A DNA stretch of 64,000 nucleotides from Parasporobacterium sp. (GTDB lineage Bacteria > Bacillota > Clostridia > Lachnospirales > Lachnospiraceae). Within the stretch, counting starts at the first letter, position 1. Each line of letters starts with the position of its first letter. The translations under genes were made by a program, and so were the position numbers. The notes under the pieces were generated by a model. The model searched no databases, was not told the origin of the DNA, and was given only the letters and a program-made list of their open reading frames with translations. Below are positions 16,907 to 26,499 of this stretch, piece by piece. The DNA lies in the NCBI GenBank assembly GCA_017510065.1, contig JAFWOB010000055.1:1-64000 (forward strand), read 5' to 3'.

Positions 16907-19339
16907 TCATTTTGCAACAATATTGATGATCCGCCCGGGTACATAAATCTCTTTTCGGATCTCACCCTGCAGCTTATCCCCGAGAGCTTCTTTGGCCTTT
17001 GCAAGGGCCTCTTCCTGGGAAATGTCAACCGGGATCCGGATCGTGCATCTGACTTTGCCGTTTACCTGCACTCCGATCTCGATCTCATCATCTTTTGTAA
17101 GGGCTTCATCATAAGTCGGCCATCCGAAACGGCTGTCAAATACTGATTGTTCATGTCCGTATGCCTGCCACATTTCTTCCGCGATATGAGGTGCAAACGG
17201 GGCAATCAACCTGATCACCGTTTCCATGGTCTCCCGGTCAAGGCCGCCTTCCTTTTTGCTGATCTCCGTCAGTTTGTTGGTATACTCCATAAATCCGCTG
17301 ACAACGGTATTCAGGCTGAAGGATTCCAAACGCTTCGTGATATCACAGACCATTTTATGCCAGGTCCGTATCATCTCATCGGTAGCTTCCACATTGCTTT
17401 CCAGATTGGACATGACAAGACTGTACAGTCTGCACAGGAAACGATATACACCGTCAATTCCCCGCTCATCCCAGATGGAATCCAGTTCCGGAGGCCCTAT
17501 GAACAGTTCATAAAGTCTTAATGCATCGCAGCCGTAATCCCGAACCATATCATCCGGTGAAACAATATTGCCGAGAGATTTGCTCATCTTGGTCGCAGCA
17601 CCGGTTTCCCGGTCACGTCCGCAGACCATTCCCTGATTGAAAAGCTTTTTAAACGGTTCATTAAAGTCAATGACTCCGATATCATTCAGGAATTTGGTAT
17701 AAAACCTTGAGTATAACAGGTGAAGAACCGCATGTTCCACGCCGCCGATATACATATCGACAGGAAGATACTTATCGGCTTTTTCCCGATCCACAAGTTT
17801 CTCTTGATTGTGAGGATCCACATAACGAAGGAAATACCAGGAAGACCCAGCCCATTGAGGCATGGTATTGGTCTCTCTCTTTGCAGGAGCACCGCAGCAT
17901 GGGCAGGTCGTATTGACCCATTCATCGATGGCAGCCAGCGGAGACTCACCCGTTCCGGTGGGCTGATAGCTCTCCACATCCGGCAGTACCAGAGGCAGCT
18001 GATCTTCGGGAACCGGTACATTGCCGCATTTCGGGCAGTGAACGATCGGGATCGGTTCTCCCCAGTACCGCTGTCTGGAAAATACCCAGTCACGGAGTTT
18101 ATAATTGACTTTCTTGGTGCCGATTCCTCTTTCTTCGATCTCTGCAGGCGCGGCTTCTTTCAGTTCTGCACTGTCTCTTCCGTTCCATTCACCGGAATTG
18201 ATCACAATACCGGAACCGGTATAAGCTTCTTCCATTTCGCCAACATCCTGTCCGTCCGGAGAAATAACAGGTATGATAGGCAGATCAAATTTTTTCGCAA
18301 AGGCAAAGTCACGGTCATCATGAGCAGGAACGCACATGATGGCCCCTGTTCCGTAGTCAGCCAGTACATAGTCCGAAATCCAGATCGGGATCTTTGCCTG
18401 ATTGAGCGGATTGATCGCATAACTTCCTGTAAATACACCGGTCTTTTCCTTATCGGCCATACGGTCTACATTGGACTTCATGCTGGCGTCAAAGATGTAT
18501 TTATCCACTGCAGCTTTTGTCTCTTCAACAGCAAGAGAAGCCGACAGTACATGTTCCGGTGCAAGGACCATAAAAGTTGCGCCGTAAAGGGTGTCCGGTC
18601 TTGTCGTATAGACACGGATCTTTTTGTCGCTTCCTTCCACAGGGAAATCGATCTCCGCGCCATAGGATCTTCCGATCCATTCGGTCTGCATCTTGATGAC
18701 TTTTTCCGGCCAGTCAAGCGTAGCAAGATCATCCAGAAGTCTGTCCGCATAAGCAGTGATCTTCAGCATCCACTGACGCAGATTTTTCTTTGTAACTTCA
18801 CTGTGACAGCGTTCACATTTGCCGTCTACGACTTCTTCGTTGGCAAGACCTGTCTTGCAGGAAGGACACCAGTTAATCGGCATCTCTTTTTCATAGGCCA
18901 GTCCTGCCTTGAACATCTGAACAAAGATCCACTGGGTCCATTTATAAAAATCAGGATCGGTGGTATTGACTTCCCTGTCCCAGTCATAAATGGCAGCGAT
19001 CTGGTTAATCTGACGTTTTATGTTCGCGATATTTTCCGCAGTGGAAATGCTGGGGTGTATCCCGTTCTTGATCGCGTAATTCTCAGCCGGAAGACCGAAA
19101 GCATCCCATCCCATGGGATGGATCAGATAATAACCCTGCATCAGTTTGTATCTGCTCCATACATCACTGATCACATAGCCTCTCCAGTGTCCTACATGCA
19201 GACCATGTCCGGAAGGATACGGGAACATATCCAGGCAGTAATACTTTTCCTTCTTTCCGTCATCTACATTTACCGGGTTTACTTTCCAGGCACCATCCCA
19301 CTTTTTTTCGATCTCTTTATGGTTATAAGTAACTTTCAT
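16907..19339 (-). CDS. leuS: leucyl-tRNA synthetase
   Basis: 810 aa class I synthetase. The HIGH-type motif appears in [17 protein letters not shown], zinc-type cysteines in CPSCKTG and CERCHSE, the editing domain around [12 protein letters not shown], and KMSKSLGN near residue 570. The anticodon-binding and C-terminal domains are complete. Start at ATG 19339 with GGAGG upstream; the TTG 12 bases earlier is not needed. No T-box leader is present: the gene follows the DUF853 ATPase by 27 bp and is probably read from its promoter. Confidence 0.97.
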   Translation of the reverse strand: MKVTYNHKEIEKKWDGAWKVNPVNVDDGKKEKYYCLDMFPYPSGHGLHVGHWRGYVISDVWSRYKLMQGYYLIHPMGWDAFGLPAENYAIKNGIHPSISTAENIANIKRQINQIAAIYDWDREVNTTDPDFYKWTQWIFVQMFKAGLAYEKEMPINWCPSCKTGLANEEVVDGKCERCHSEVTKKNLRQWMLKITAYADRLLDDLATLDWPEKVIKMQTEWIGRSYGAEIDFPVEGSDKKIRVYTTRPDTLYGATFMVLAPEHVLSASLAVEETKAAVDKYIFDASMKSNVDRMADKEKTGVFTGSYAINPLNQAKIPIWISDYVLADYGTGAIMCVPAHDDRDFAFAKKFDLPIIPVISPDGQDVGEMEEAYTGSGIVINSGEWNGRDSAELKEAAPAEIEERGIGTKKVNYKLRDWVFSRQRYWGEPIPIVHCPKCGNVPVPEDQLPLVLPDVESYQPTGTGESPLAAIDEWVNTTCPCCGAPAKRETNTMPQWAGSSWYFLRYVDPHNQEKLVDREKADKYLPVDMYIGGVEHAVLHLLYSRFYTKFLNDIGVIDFNEPFKKLFNQGMVCGRDRETGAATKMSKSLGNIVSPDDMVRDYGCDALRLYELFIGPPELDSIWDERGIDGVYRFLCRLYSLVMSNLESNVEATDEMIRTWHKMVCDITKRLESFSLNTVVSGFMEYTNKLTEISKKEGGLDRETMETVIRLIAPFAPHIAEEMWQAYGHEQSVFDSRFGWPTYDEALTKDDEIEIGVQVNGKVRCTIRIPVDISQEEALAKAKEALGDKLQGEIRKEIYVPGRIINIVAK

Positions 19340-19366
19340 TGAATCCTCCAACTGTTTCTAAACGTT

Positions 19367-21280
19367 TTATTTCTTTTTAAGCAGTGTGCCAAGCGCACCT
19401 CTGACCAGATAATTGACGGCGGTTCTTGCCCCGCTGGTCGCAATACTCTTTGCCGATTTTGAAAGATCGGACTCTTTGTTGGCTGCCTGTTCTGCTTTTA
19501 ATTCTGCTTTTGCCTGTTTTACAGCTTCTTTCTGCATTTTGTCAAGCTGCGCCTGCGTAAAAGTTTGCGTCTGCGCTGCCTGTGCCATCTGCTGCGCCTG
19601 TACAGACGCTACCAGGGAAGGTCCGCTGTAAGAGCCCATCTGAGCATACTGCTGATACGGACTGTACTGCGGAGGCTGTACAAAGCTTGGCTGTATGGGT
19701 GCCTGAGCAGGTGTTTGTCCGTAATTTTGCTGGATAAACTGCTCTGTCAGGTTCTGGCCGGTACTTTGCTGATAATTGGTAACACTCGGCTCTGCCGGTG
19801 TTTCTGCTGTAAACATGGAAGGTGCCGCCTGCTGTACAGGTCTTGCCTGACCGCAGTTTCCGCAGAAGTTTCCTGCATTGGACATGCCGCAGAAAGGACA
19901 GATCCAGCTGCCGCCGGCGTTCTGATTCGGCTGCATATTCTGGGCATAGTAATTTCCTGCCGGAGCCTGGGCATACTGCAGTGTCACTCCGGACGGCATG
20001 ATACCGTTCAAAAGCTCATAAGCCGATTCTCTGTCTACCATCTGGCTGTACTTCGGATACATATCAGACTGCAGGATCATGGAACCTACAATACCATCAT
20101 CAGCGATCCCCATCTGGGACTGCGGCGGAAGGATATAAGCTCTCTGGACCATTCCCGGGATCCCTTTCTCATCCAGGAAGGACACCAGCGCTTCTCCTTT
20201 TCCGAGAACAGGAATGACATCCTCTGTTTTGAAAGCTGGATTGATCGGGAAAGATTGTGCGGCTGCCCTGACTGCTTTCTGTTCGGAAGGTGTATAGGCT
20301 CTTAATGCATGCTGGATCTTATTACCCAACTGTGCCAGTACCGAATCCGGTATATCAGCAGGATTCTGCGTAATGAAAAAGACGCCTACTCCCTTGGACC
20401 TGATCAGCCGGATCACCTGTTCCACTTTGTCCATCAGTTCCTTGGATCTTAACTTGAACAGAAGATGTGCTTCATCAAAGAAGAAGACCATTCTCGGCTT
20501 GTCCAGATCTCCTACTTCCGGCAGCGTTTCATAAAGTTCCGAAAGCATCCATAACAGATACGCGGTATAAAGATCCGGTTTCTGGAACAGTTCCACGCAG
20601 TTGAGAACATTGATCACGCCTCTCCCGGTGCTGTCACACCGGATCCAGTCCATGATATCCAGTGCCGGCTCTCCGAAAAACATATTCGCCCCCTGAGATT
20701 CCAGTTTCAGAAGTCCTCTCTGGATCGCTCCGATGGAGGTAGATGCAATATTGCCGTAAGAAGTCTTATAATCAGCAGCATGGTCACCGACTGCCTGTAC
20801 AACACTTCTCAGATCTTTCAGATCCAGCAGCAAAAGTCCCTGGTCATCGGCAATCCGGAAAATGATATTCAGCACGCCTTCCTGCGCTGCGGAGAGATCC
20901 ATCAGACGAGACAGGAGCAAAGGACCCATTTCAGAGATCGTGGCACGTACCGGGATCCCTTTATGGGCAAATACATCCCAGTATACCGTCGGAAATGCTT
21001 TGTAATTCCATCCGAAACGGGCAAGTCCCAGCATATCGATCCTTTTCTGCAGATCTTCTGTATGCTGTCCGGGAATACTCATTCCGGTCAGATCTCCTTT
21101 GATATCAGAAAGAAATACCGGCACTCCTGCGTCGGAGAAGGCTTCTGCAAGAACCTTTACCGTAACTGTTTTGCCGGTACCTGTTGCTCCTGTAATCAAG
21201 CCATGTCTGGCTGCCATCTGCGGAAGCATGAAAACAGGCTGCTCATTTGACGCGATCAGTAATGCATTGTTCGTATACAT
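19367..21280 (-). CDS. HerA-like (DUF853) ATPase with C-terminal zinc ribbon
   Basis: 637 aa. Residues 1-400 form a HerA/FtsK-like motor: Walker [20 protein letters not shown] and Walker [13 protein letters not shown], with [12 protein letters not shown] as a later family motif. The tail has a zinc ribbon ([18 protein letters not shown]), a long Gln/Ala/Pro-rich low-complexity stretch and a Lys-rich end. DUF853 proteins are predicted NTPases without a firm role. An AGGAGG site precedes the ATG. The promoter TTGCAT-17-TATAGT lies at 21321-21349 and probably also serves leuS. Confidence 0.9.
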   Translation of the reverse strand: MYTNNALLIASNEQPVFMLPQMAARHGLITGATGTGKTVTVKVLAEAFSDAGVPVFLSDIKGDLTGMSIPGQHTEDLQKRIDMLGLARFGWNYKAFPTVYWDVFAHKGIPVRATISEMGPLLLSRLMDLSAAQEGVLNIIFRIADDQGLLLLDLKDLRSVVQAVGDHAADYKTSYGNIASTSIGAIQRGLLKLESQGANMFFGEPALDIMDWIRCDSTGRGVINVLNCVELFQKPDLYTAYLLWMLSELYETLPEVGDLDKPRMVFFFDEAHLLFKLRSKELMDKVEQVIRLIRSKGVGVFFITQNPADIPDSVLAQLGNKIQHALRAYTPSEQKAVRAAAQSFPINPAFKTEDVIPVLGKGEALVSFLDEKGIPGMVQRAYILPPQSQMGIADDGIVGSMILQSDMYPKYSQMVDRESAYELLNGIMPSGVTLQYAQAPAGNYYAQNMQPNQNAGGSWICPFCGMSNAGNFCGNCGQARPVQQAAPSMFTAETPAEPSVTNYQQSTGQNLTEQFIQQNYGQTPAQAPIQPSFVQPPQYSPYQQYAQMGSYSGPSLVASVQAQQMAQAAQTQTFTQAQLDKMQKEAVKQAKAELKAEQAANKESDLSKSAKSIATSGARTAVNYLVRGALGTLLKKK

Positions 21281-21320
21281 TTTGTTACCTCCTCCTTTTT
21301 GCTCATTCTAAGCCATCGTT

Positions 21321-21349
21321 ACTATAGCATAGTAAAAAATCAGATGCAA
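21321..21349 (-). promoter_or_regulatory. promoter of the DUF853-leuS operon
   Basis: TTGCAT (21349-21344), 17-bp spacer ending TGC, TATAGT (21326-21321): a strong extended -10 sigma-A promoter. Confidence 0.8.
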
Positions 21350-21364
21350 CAGATATGAAACCTA

Positions 21365-21392
21365 TTGAAATAAACTCAATTTGTGTTACGAT
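21365..21392 (+). promoter_or_regulatory. queA promoter, probably leaderless
   Basis: TTGAAA (21365-21370), 16-bp spacer ending TGT, TACGAT (21387-21392). Only 9 nt separate the -10 from the ATG and there is no Shine-Dalgarno sequence. Confidence 0.65.
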
Positions 21393-21401
21393 ACGTGAGC
21401 T

Positions 21402-22454
21402 ATGAAAGTAAAAGATTTTTATTATGAACTGCCGAAAGAACTGATCGCCCAGGATCCGCTTGCAGACCGGAGCAGCTCCCGTCTCATGGTTCTTGACCGC
21501 CATACCGGCGAGATCAGACATGATATTTTCAGGAATATTACGGATTATCTGAAACCCTCTGACTGTCTGGTGATCAATGACACCAAAGTGATCCCCGCCA
21601 GACTGTTCGGGACCAGGACAGATACGCAGGCGGTGATCGAAATACTGCTACTGACCCGCAAATCTGATACAGACTGGGAATGTCTGGTAAAACCCGGGAA
21701 AAAAGCCCGCACCGGATGCAGGCTTTTGTTTGGTTCTGCCGAAACGGGCGATGCGGAACTTGCCGGAGAGATCATCGATGTTCTTCCCGACGGAAACCGC
21801 GTGATCCGGTTTACCTACGATGGAATCTTTGAAGAGATCCTGGACCGTCTGGGCCAGATGCCTCTTCCTCCATATATTACACATCAGCTGAAAGATAAGA
21901 ACCGGTATCAGACGGTTTATGCCCGCCACGAAGGTTCTGCTGCCGCACCTACCGCCGGTCTTCATTTTACAACGGAACTTCTGGATCAGATCCGGGATAT
22001 GGGAATCTCCATTGCTCATGTGACACTTCATGTCGGACTTGGTACATTCCGTCCTGTCAAGGAGGAGATCATTACCGACCATAAGATGCATTCAGAGCTC
22101 TGTATCCTGACGGAGGAAAATGCCGATATGATCAACCGGGCGAAAGCAGCAGGCGGCAGGATCATCTGCGTCGGCACGACTTCCACCAGGACTCTGGAAA
22201 GCATTGCGGATGAAAACGGTATCGTTAAACCTGCCTCTTTCTGGACCGATATTTTTATCTATCCCGGTTACCGTTTTAAGATCACGGACTGCCTGATCAC
22301 GAACTTCCATCTTCCGGAATCAACGCTGCTGATGCTGGTAAGCGCATTCAGTTCCAGGGAGATCATCATGGATGCCTATCACGAAGCCGTTAAGCAGCGA
22401 TATCGTTTTTTCAGTTTTGGAGACGCGATGTTCCTGACTGATCTGAACGAATAA
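21402..22454 (+). CDS. queA: S-adenosylmethionine:tRNA ribosyltransferase-isomerase
   Basis: 350 aa, full length. [52 protein letters not shown] and [14 protein letters not shown] are the family signature blocks. It adds the cyclopentene-bearing ribosyl group of SAM to preQ1 in tRNA, the penultimate step of queuosine synthesis. No tgt gene is next to it, unlike the common queA-tgt pair. Transcription appears to begin about 3 nt before the ATG. It converges on the amidase gene across an inverted-repeat terminator. Confidence 0.97.
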   Translation: MKVKDFYYELPKELIAQDPLADRSSSRLMVLDRHTGEIRHDIFRNITDYLKPSDCLVINDTKVIPARLFGTRTDTQAVIEILLLTRKSDTDWECLVKPGKKARTGCRLLFGSAETGDAELAGEIIDVLPDGNRVIRFTYDGIFEEILDRLGQMPLPPYITHQLKDKNRYQTVYARHEGSAAAPTAGLHFTTELLDQIRDMGISIAHVTLHVGLGTFRPVKEEIITDHKMHSELCILTEENADMINRAKAAGGRIICVGTTSTRTLESIADENGIVKPASFWTDIFIYPGYRFKITDCLITNFHLPESTLLMLVSAFSSREIIMDAYHEAVKQRYRFFSFGDAMFLTDLNE

Positions 22455-22519
22455 ATAAAAACTGCAGCCTCTACGCGTAAGTATGGCTGCAGTTTTTTAT
22501 GCTCTGTTCGTTTTGATCA
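22439..22519. terminator. bidirectional terminator F with extended inverted symmetry
   Basis: The stem AAAAACTGCAGCC (22457-22469) / 22485-22497 surrounds a 15-nt loop and is flanked by A- and T-runs, a good terminator for queA and for the convergent amidase. Beyond it, TGATCTGAACGAA (22439-22451) pairs with 22507-22519 (11 Watson-Crick, 1 G-T, 1 mismatch), linking the queA tail to the amidase stop codon. The loop differs from the two conserved loop families. Confidence 0.85.
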
Positions 22520-24859
22520 ATTCTCTTCTTCCTGCTCTTCGTCCTCTTCTTCCGGCGGATTATGCTTTTCCTCTGTGATCTTTGTAATCTCCGAAAGATC
22601 CAGCTTCGCCTTTGGATTGGCCAGCAGTTCATTCACTTTTTCCGCAATGATCGGCAGCTTGTCTTTCATATCCTGTCCCGGACAGGAAGTTGTTCCGCCG
22701 CTTACCCAATTGTGCAGAAGGATATTTCCTTTCACAGAATTCAGTCCGGCGGGATTATTTGCTTTTTTGGCTGCCTTGACAATCTGCTCATCGCCCGGAT
22801 CATAGATCATGGATGTTCCCAGCGATGGATTTCTGCGGATCAGATCAGCGCAAAGATAGATCAGGGATTCTACCGCTTTGTCAGAAAGAATATCGGTATT
22901 ATTTGCTTCATCTGAGACTTCGATCGTGATTCCCTGTTCGTCGCCGGCCCACCAGCTGGAAGTCCATGCACCGTAATCCTCGGGAACGCTGACAGCAATA
23001 TCGCCATCGTATCCCACACAATAATTGGAACTGTTCGGCAGACCGTTATTGACAAAATAATTAGCACAGCCGATACCGGTCATTTTCCCGGCCATATGAT
23101 GCGGAATAATAAAGCGGATATCATAGCCCTCCCTGTCATAATTCTTATCCGTTATCGCTGTTTTTTCAGTAAGATCAGAGTATATATACTGCGGGACAGT
23201 CACCGTTTCCGATTTTTTGGCTGCGTTCAGTTTTTCGATCGTCCATTGATCAACGAGCCCTGTAGGTTCCGTTAACCCATGATCCTTTTGAAATGCCATG
23301 ACTGCGTCCAGGGTCATATTACCAAAATATCCTGCGGGTACAACGATCAGATATCCCAGTTCCACTAAACGTGTCTGAAGGGCTTTTACATCAGTTCCTT
23401 CCATTTCATATGTCAGAGATCTGGCGATACTGGTGGATTTGCCCCCTGCCTTCAAAACTGCTGTGATCACAGATCCCATCTGATTGACCGGATTTCCGTT
23501 CAGTTTGCCTGCAGTCCATGTACTGACTATACCGGTCGGTTCTTCCAGGCCGTTTGCCGTTTGAAACGCATTCACCGCATTCAGGGTATAATTTCCGAAT
23601 ACGCCATCCGGAGCGACGGAAAGGAACCCAAGTTCCGCAAGCCTTTTCTGAAGGATCAGAACATCGTCCCCTTTCATCCCTTTCGACAGATCTCTGGTCA
23701 GTTCCAGATGGTAGCGTGTGTTGGCCGTAGAAAGCGGTTCAGGCGAAGCATCTTCTCCCGCGGAGAGTATCGCATTCAATTTGCCTGCGGTCCAGTTCCC
23801 GACGATCCCATCCGGAGCAGAAAGTCCCTGTTCTTTCTGAAAACGGTTTACTGCTGCCAGTGTATAATTGCCGAAGATCCCATCCGGAACAGCCTCCAGA
23901 TATCCGAGTTCATACAAGATTTCCTGGAGTCTTTTGACATCTTCTCCGCTCATTCCTTTGGAAAGGCTGCGTTCCAGTATAAAAGCAGAGTTGTTTTCCT
24001 GAGGATCCTGTGATACAAAAGCATTGTTCAGTTTTTCGATCGTCCAGTTTCCCACAAGACCATCCTGATAGGAAGTTCCGAATGATCCCTGAAACGCAGT
24101 GACAGCGGCTTCTGTATAACTTCCGAAGATTCCATCCGGAGCGACCGTCAGATACCCAAGTTCATAAAGCTTTCGCTGTACTGCAAGAACATCTGCACCC
24201 GTCATGCCTTTGGAAAGAACCCTGTTCAGAGTGATTGTACCGCCGGAAGAAGAACTGTCAGAAGAATACGGCAGCGGATCCCCATTCAGTTTTCCGATGG
24301 TCCAGCTGCCTACCATCCCGTCCTGATAGGAAAGTCCGTTATTCTTCTGAAACGCATTGACGGCTGCTTCCGTATAATTACCAAAGATCCCGTCCGGCTT
24401 CACAGTAAGGTATCCCAGCTCATACAGCCGTTCCTGTACTGCATAGACATCATCTCCGTCCATGCCTTTTTTGAGTGTTCGGTCCAGGGAAAGCTGTGAC
24501 GGCGCAAACAATGCTTCCACAATATTTATTTCGGAAGAACCGGATTCTGCCGGATTTTCCGAAACCTCCGGAACCGGTTCTGCCGCTTCCGTTTCCACTG
24601 TTATGGTGTCTTCTTCTATCGTTTCTTCCAAAACTATAGTTTCCTCCGGCGCAGGATCCTCTGAAACTTCTTCTGTTACTTCTTCCGGAAGAAATTCATC
24701 GGCAAACACTTCTTCAAAGGTCTCAAAAGTTTCCGAAACGATCGTATCTTCCATAGAAGTATGGTCCATTTCCTCTTCCGACTCTGCTCCATGAACTGTA
24801 AAGGCACACAAACACAAAATCATGCCTGTTATCATGATCATAACTGCTTTTTTACTCAT
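22517..24859 (-). CDS. secreted N-acetylmuramoyl-L-alanine amidase with five peptidoglycan-binding repeats
   Basis: 780 aa. A signal peptide (MSKKAVMIMITGMILCLCAF) is followed by a ~90-residue Glu/Thr/Val-rich acidic region. Five PG_binding_1 repeats follow at roughly 75-90-residue spacing, each with the pattern KGMxGxDVxxxQxxLxELGYL, PDGIFGNYT and VGxWTxxKLN. The C-terminal amidase_2 (T7 lysozyme-like) domain has FIIPHHMAG (zinc His), ITIEVSDEAN, LLHNWVSGG and TSCPG. It should cleave the muramoyl-peptide bond at the cell surface. AGGAGG-like site at the ATG; the gene sits 52 bp after rpe at the end of the long ftsK-to-rpe run, where many Firmicutes have thiN instead. Confidence 0.93.
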   Translation of the reverse strand: MSKKAVMIMITGMILCLCAFTVHGAESEEEMDHTSMEDTIVSETFETFEEVFADEFLPEEVTEEVSEDPAPEETIVLEETIEEDTITVETEAAEPVPEVSENPAESGSSEINIVEALFAPSQLSLDRTLKKGMDGDDVYAVQERLYELGYLTVKPDGIFGNYTEAAVNAFQKNNGLSYQDGMVGSWTIGKLNGDPLPYSSDSSSSGGTITLNRVLSKGMTGADVLAVQRKLYELGYLTVAPDGIFGSYTEAAVTAFQGSFGTSYQDGLVGNWTIEKLNNAFVSQDPQENNSAFILERSLSKGMSGEDVKRLQEILYELGYLEAVPDGIFGNYTLAAVNRFQKEQGLSAPDGIVGNWTAGKLNAILSAGEDASPEPLSTANTRYHLELTRDLSKGMKGDDVLILQKRLAELGFLSVAPDGVFGNYTLNAVNAFQTANGLEEPTGIVSTWTAGKLNGNPVNQMGSVITAVLKAGGKSTSIARSLTYEMEGTDVKALQTRLVELGYLIVVPAGYFGNMTLDAVMAFQKDHGLTEPTGLVDQWTIEKLNAAKKSETVTVPQYIYSDLTEKTAITDKNYDREGYDIRFIIPHHMAGKMTGIGCANYFVNNGLPNSSNYCVGYDGDIAVSVPEDYGAWTSSWWAGDEQGITIEVSDEANNTDILSDKAVESLIYLCADLIRRNPSLGTSMIYDPGDEQIVKAAKKANNPAGLNSVKGNILLHNWVSGGTTSCPGQDMKDKLPIIAEKVNELLANPKAKLDLSEITKITEEKHNPPEEEDEEQEEEN

Positions 24860-24911
24860 CTGTTCCTCCGCTGCACATAACTGAATACTGTTTTAGATGT
24901 TCTAGTCTGTT

Positions 24912-25583
24912 TCAGCTTTCTGTCTGAGTATTCAATCGTTTTATAAATTCTTCTGTATTATGGTAAGGATCCTTGAAGACGGCGCTTCCCGCTACGATCA
25001 CATTGACTCCCGCATTGAGCACGGAATTGACATTGTCCAGTGTGATCCCTCCGTCGATTTCCAGGTCAATCGGATAACCGGATTGAAAGATCATACGATG
25101 AAGTTCTTCTGCCCTCTCATAGGATGCTTCCATAAATTTCTGTCCCCCGAATCCCGGTTCAACACTCATCAGGAGCACCATGTCACAGAAAGGAAGCAGA
25201 CTCTTGACTGTCTCTACAGAAGTACCGGGTTTAATGGAAAGACCGGCTCTGGCACCGGTATTTCGGATCTCTTTCAGGGTTGCCGCAGGATCTTTGCAGG
25301 CTTCATAGTGAACCGTGATGATATCGGCACCGCAGTCTCTGAATTCACGGACATACCTGATGGGCTCTTCGATCATAAGATGCACATCAAAGATCAGGCC
25401 GGATACCGGTCTGATGGAACGGATCAGCGGCATTCCGAACGAAATAGACGGAACAAACAGTCCGTCCATCACATCGATATGGACATAGGATGCTCCTGCC
25501 TGTTCGATCTCCATTAACTGTTTTCCGAGATTGGCAAAATCTGCCGCAAGAATAGAAGGTGATAAAATATTTTTACAACTCAT
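24912..25583 (-). CDS. rpe: ribulose-phosphate 3-epimerase
   Basis: 223 aa TIM barrel. LSPSILAADFANLG, VHIDVMDGLFVPSISFG, FDVHLMIEEP, MSVEPGFGGQKFM and LEIDGGITLDN hold the metal ligands and catalytic Asp residues. It interconverts ribulose-5-P and xylulose-5-P in the pentose phosphate pathway. Start at ATG 25583, directly after the rsgA stop; TTG 25589 overlaps that gene. The rsgA-rpe order is standard in Firmicutes. Confidence 0.97.
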   Translation of the reverse strand: MSCKNILSPSILAADFANLGKQLMEIEQAGASYVHIDVMDGLFVPSISFGMPLIRSIRPVSGLIFDVHLMIEEPIRYVREFRDCGADIITVHYEACKDPAATLKEIRNTGARAGLSIKPGTSVETVKSLLPFCDMVLLMSVEPGFGGQKFMEASYERAEELHRMIFQSGYPIDLEIDGGITLDNVNSVLNAGVNVIVAGSAVFKDPYHNTEEFIKRLNTQTES

Positions 25584-25585
25584 TT

Positions 25586-26482
25586 TCAATACTTTTTCTG
25601 GGATTTTACTTCTTCATAGATTGCTTTGTAACTGTTGTATCTGCTCTGGGCGATCTTTCCGTCTTCCACAGCTTTTCTGACAGCACAATCCCGTTCTTTG
25701 ATATGGGAACAGTCTTTGAAAGGACATTTGGAAGCATAAGGAGAAAACTCAGGGAATAAGGAACCCAGTTCTTCCTTTGTCACATCATCCGCAGACACAA
25801 GAAGCGACGTGAAACCCGGCGTATCAACGATATGGTAGGACCGGCCGATCGTATAGATCTCGTTGTGTCTGGTCGTATGTTTTCCTCTTCCTGCTTTGCT
25901 GCTGATCGCACCGACCTGGGCAACTTCTTCGTTTCCGACTCTGGAAAGAGTATTCAGGATCGTGGATTTCCCCACGCCGGAAGGTCCTGCCATAACGGTA
26001 ATCTTGCCACGAAGCTGCATTTTCAGCCCGCTGAGAGACGGCCGTTCCCCGCCGGCAGAAATAAAATAAACTTTATGTCCCGACTTTTTGTAAGTATTTT
26101 TCAGATTCTTGATATCATCGGATTTGGCTAGATCTTTTTTATTAAATACAATAATCGTTTCGATCCCCTGCTTTTTCATCAGCAGCAGGAAACGATCCAG
26201 GATGCTCAGATTCGGAAATGGACTCCTCACCGCAAATACGACCATAGCCTGGTCTACATTCGCGACTGCAGGACGAAACAGGGAATTTCTGCGGGGAAGG
26301 ATCTCCGTAACATTACCTGTACGGTCATTCTCACTGATCACATCAAACTTCACATCATCGCCTACGAGAGGAGTGATGTTCTCGTTCCGAAATGCGCCTT
26401 TTGCCCTGCATTCATAGATCCTGTTCTTATCCGATGCTACGTAATAAAACCCAGCTAATGCTTTGATGATCTTTCCGTTCAT
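25586..26482 (-). CDS. rsgA: ribosome small subunit-dependent GTPase A
   Basis: 298 aa circularly permuted GTPase. An N-terminal OB fold (LVGDDVKFD) is followed by G4 FNKKDL before G1 GPSGVGKST and G3 DTPGF, the permuted order typical of RsgA/YjeQ. A C-terminal zinc knuckle has CPFKDCSHIKERDCAV. It assists late maturation of the 30S subunit. In order with prpC-prkC upstream and rpe downstream. Confidence 0.97.
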   Translation of the reverse strand: MNGKIIKALAGFYYVASDKNRIYECRAKGAFRNENITPLVGDDVKFDVISENDRTGNVTEILPRRNSLFRPAVANVDQAMVVFAVRSPFPNLSILDRFLLLMKKQGIETIIVFNKKDLAKSDDIKNLKNTYKKSGHKVYFISAGGERPSLSGLKMQLRGKITVMAGPSGVGKSTILNTLSRVGNEEVAQVGAISSKAGRGKHTTRHNEIYTIGRSYHIVDTPGFTSLLVSADDVTKEELGSLFPEFSPYASKCPFKDCSHIKERDCAVRKAVEDGKIAQSRYNSYKAIYEEVKSQKKY

Positions 26483-26499
26483 ACTGACTTTCCTGTCTG

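Noticed and set aside
17720..19342. 540-codon open frame antisense to leuS
   Set aside because: Long, but the leuS protein is complete with all motifs; the antisense peptide is His/Arg/Ile-rich shadow sequence.
19340..19366. T-box leader before leuS
   Set aside because: Only 27 bp separate leuS from the upstream gene; no room for a T-box.
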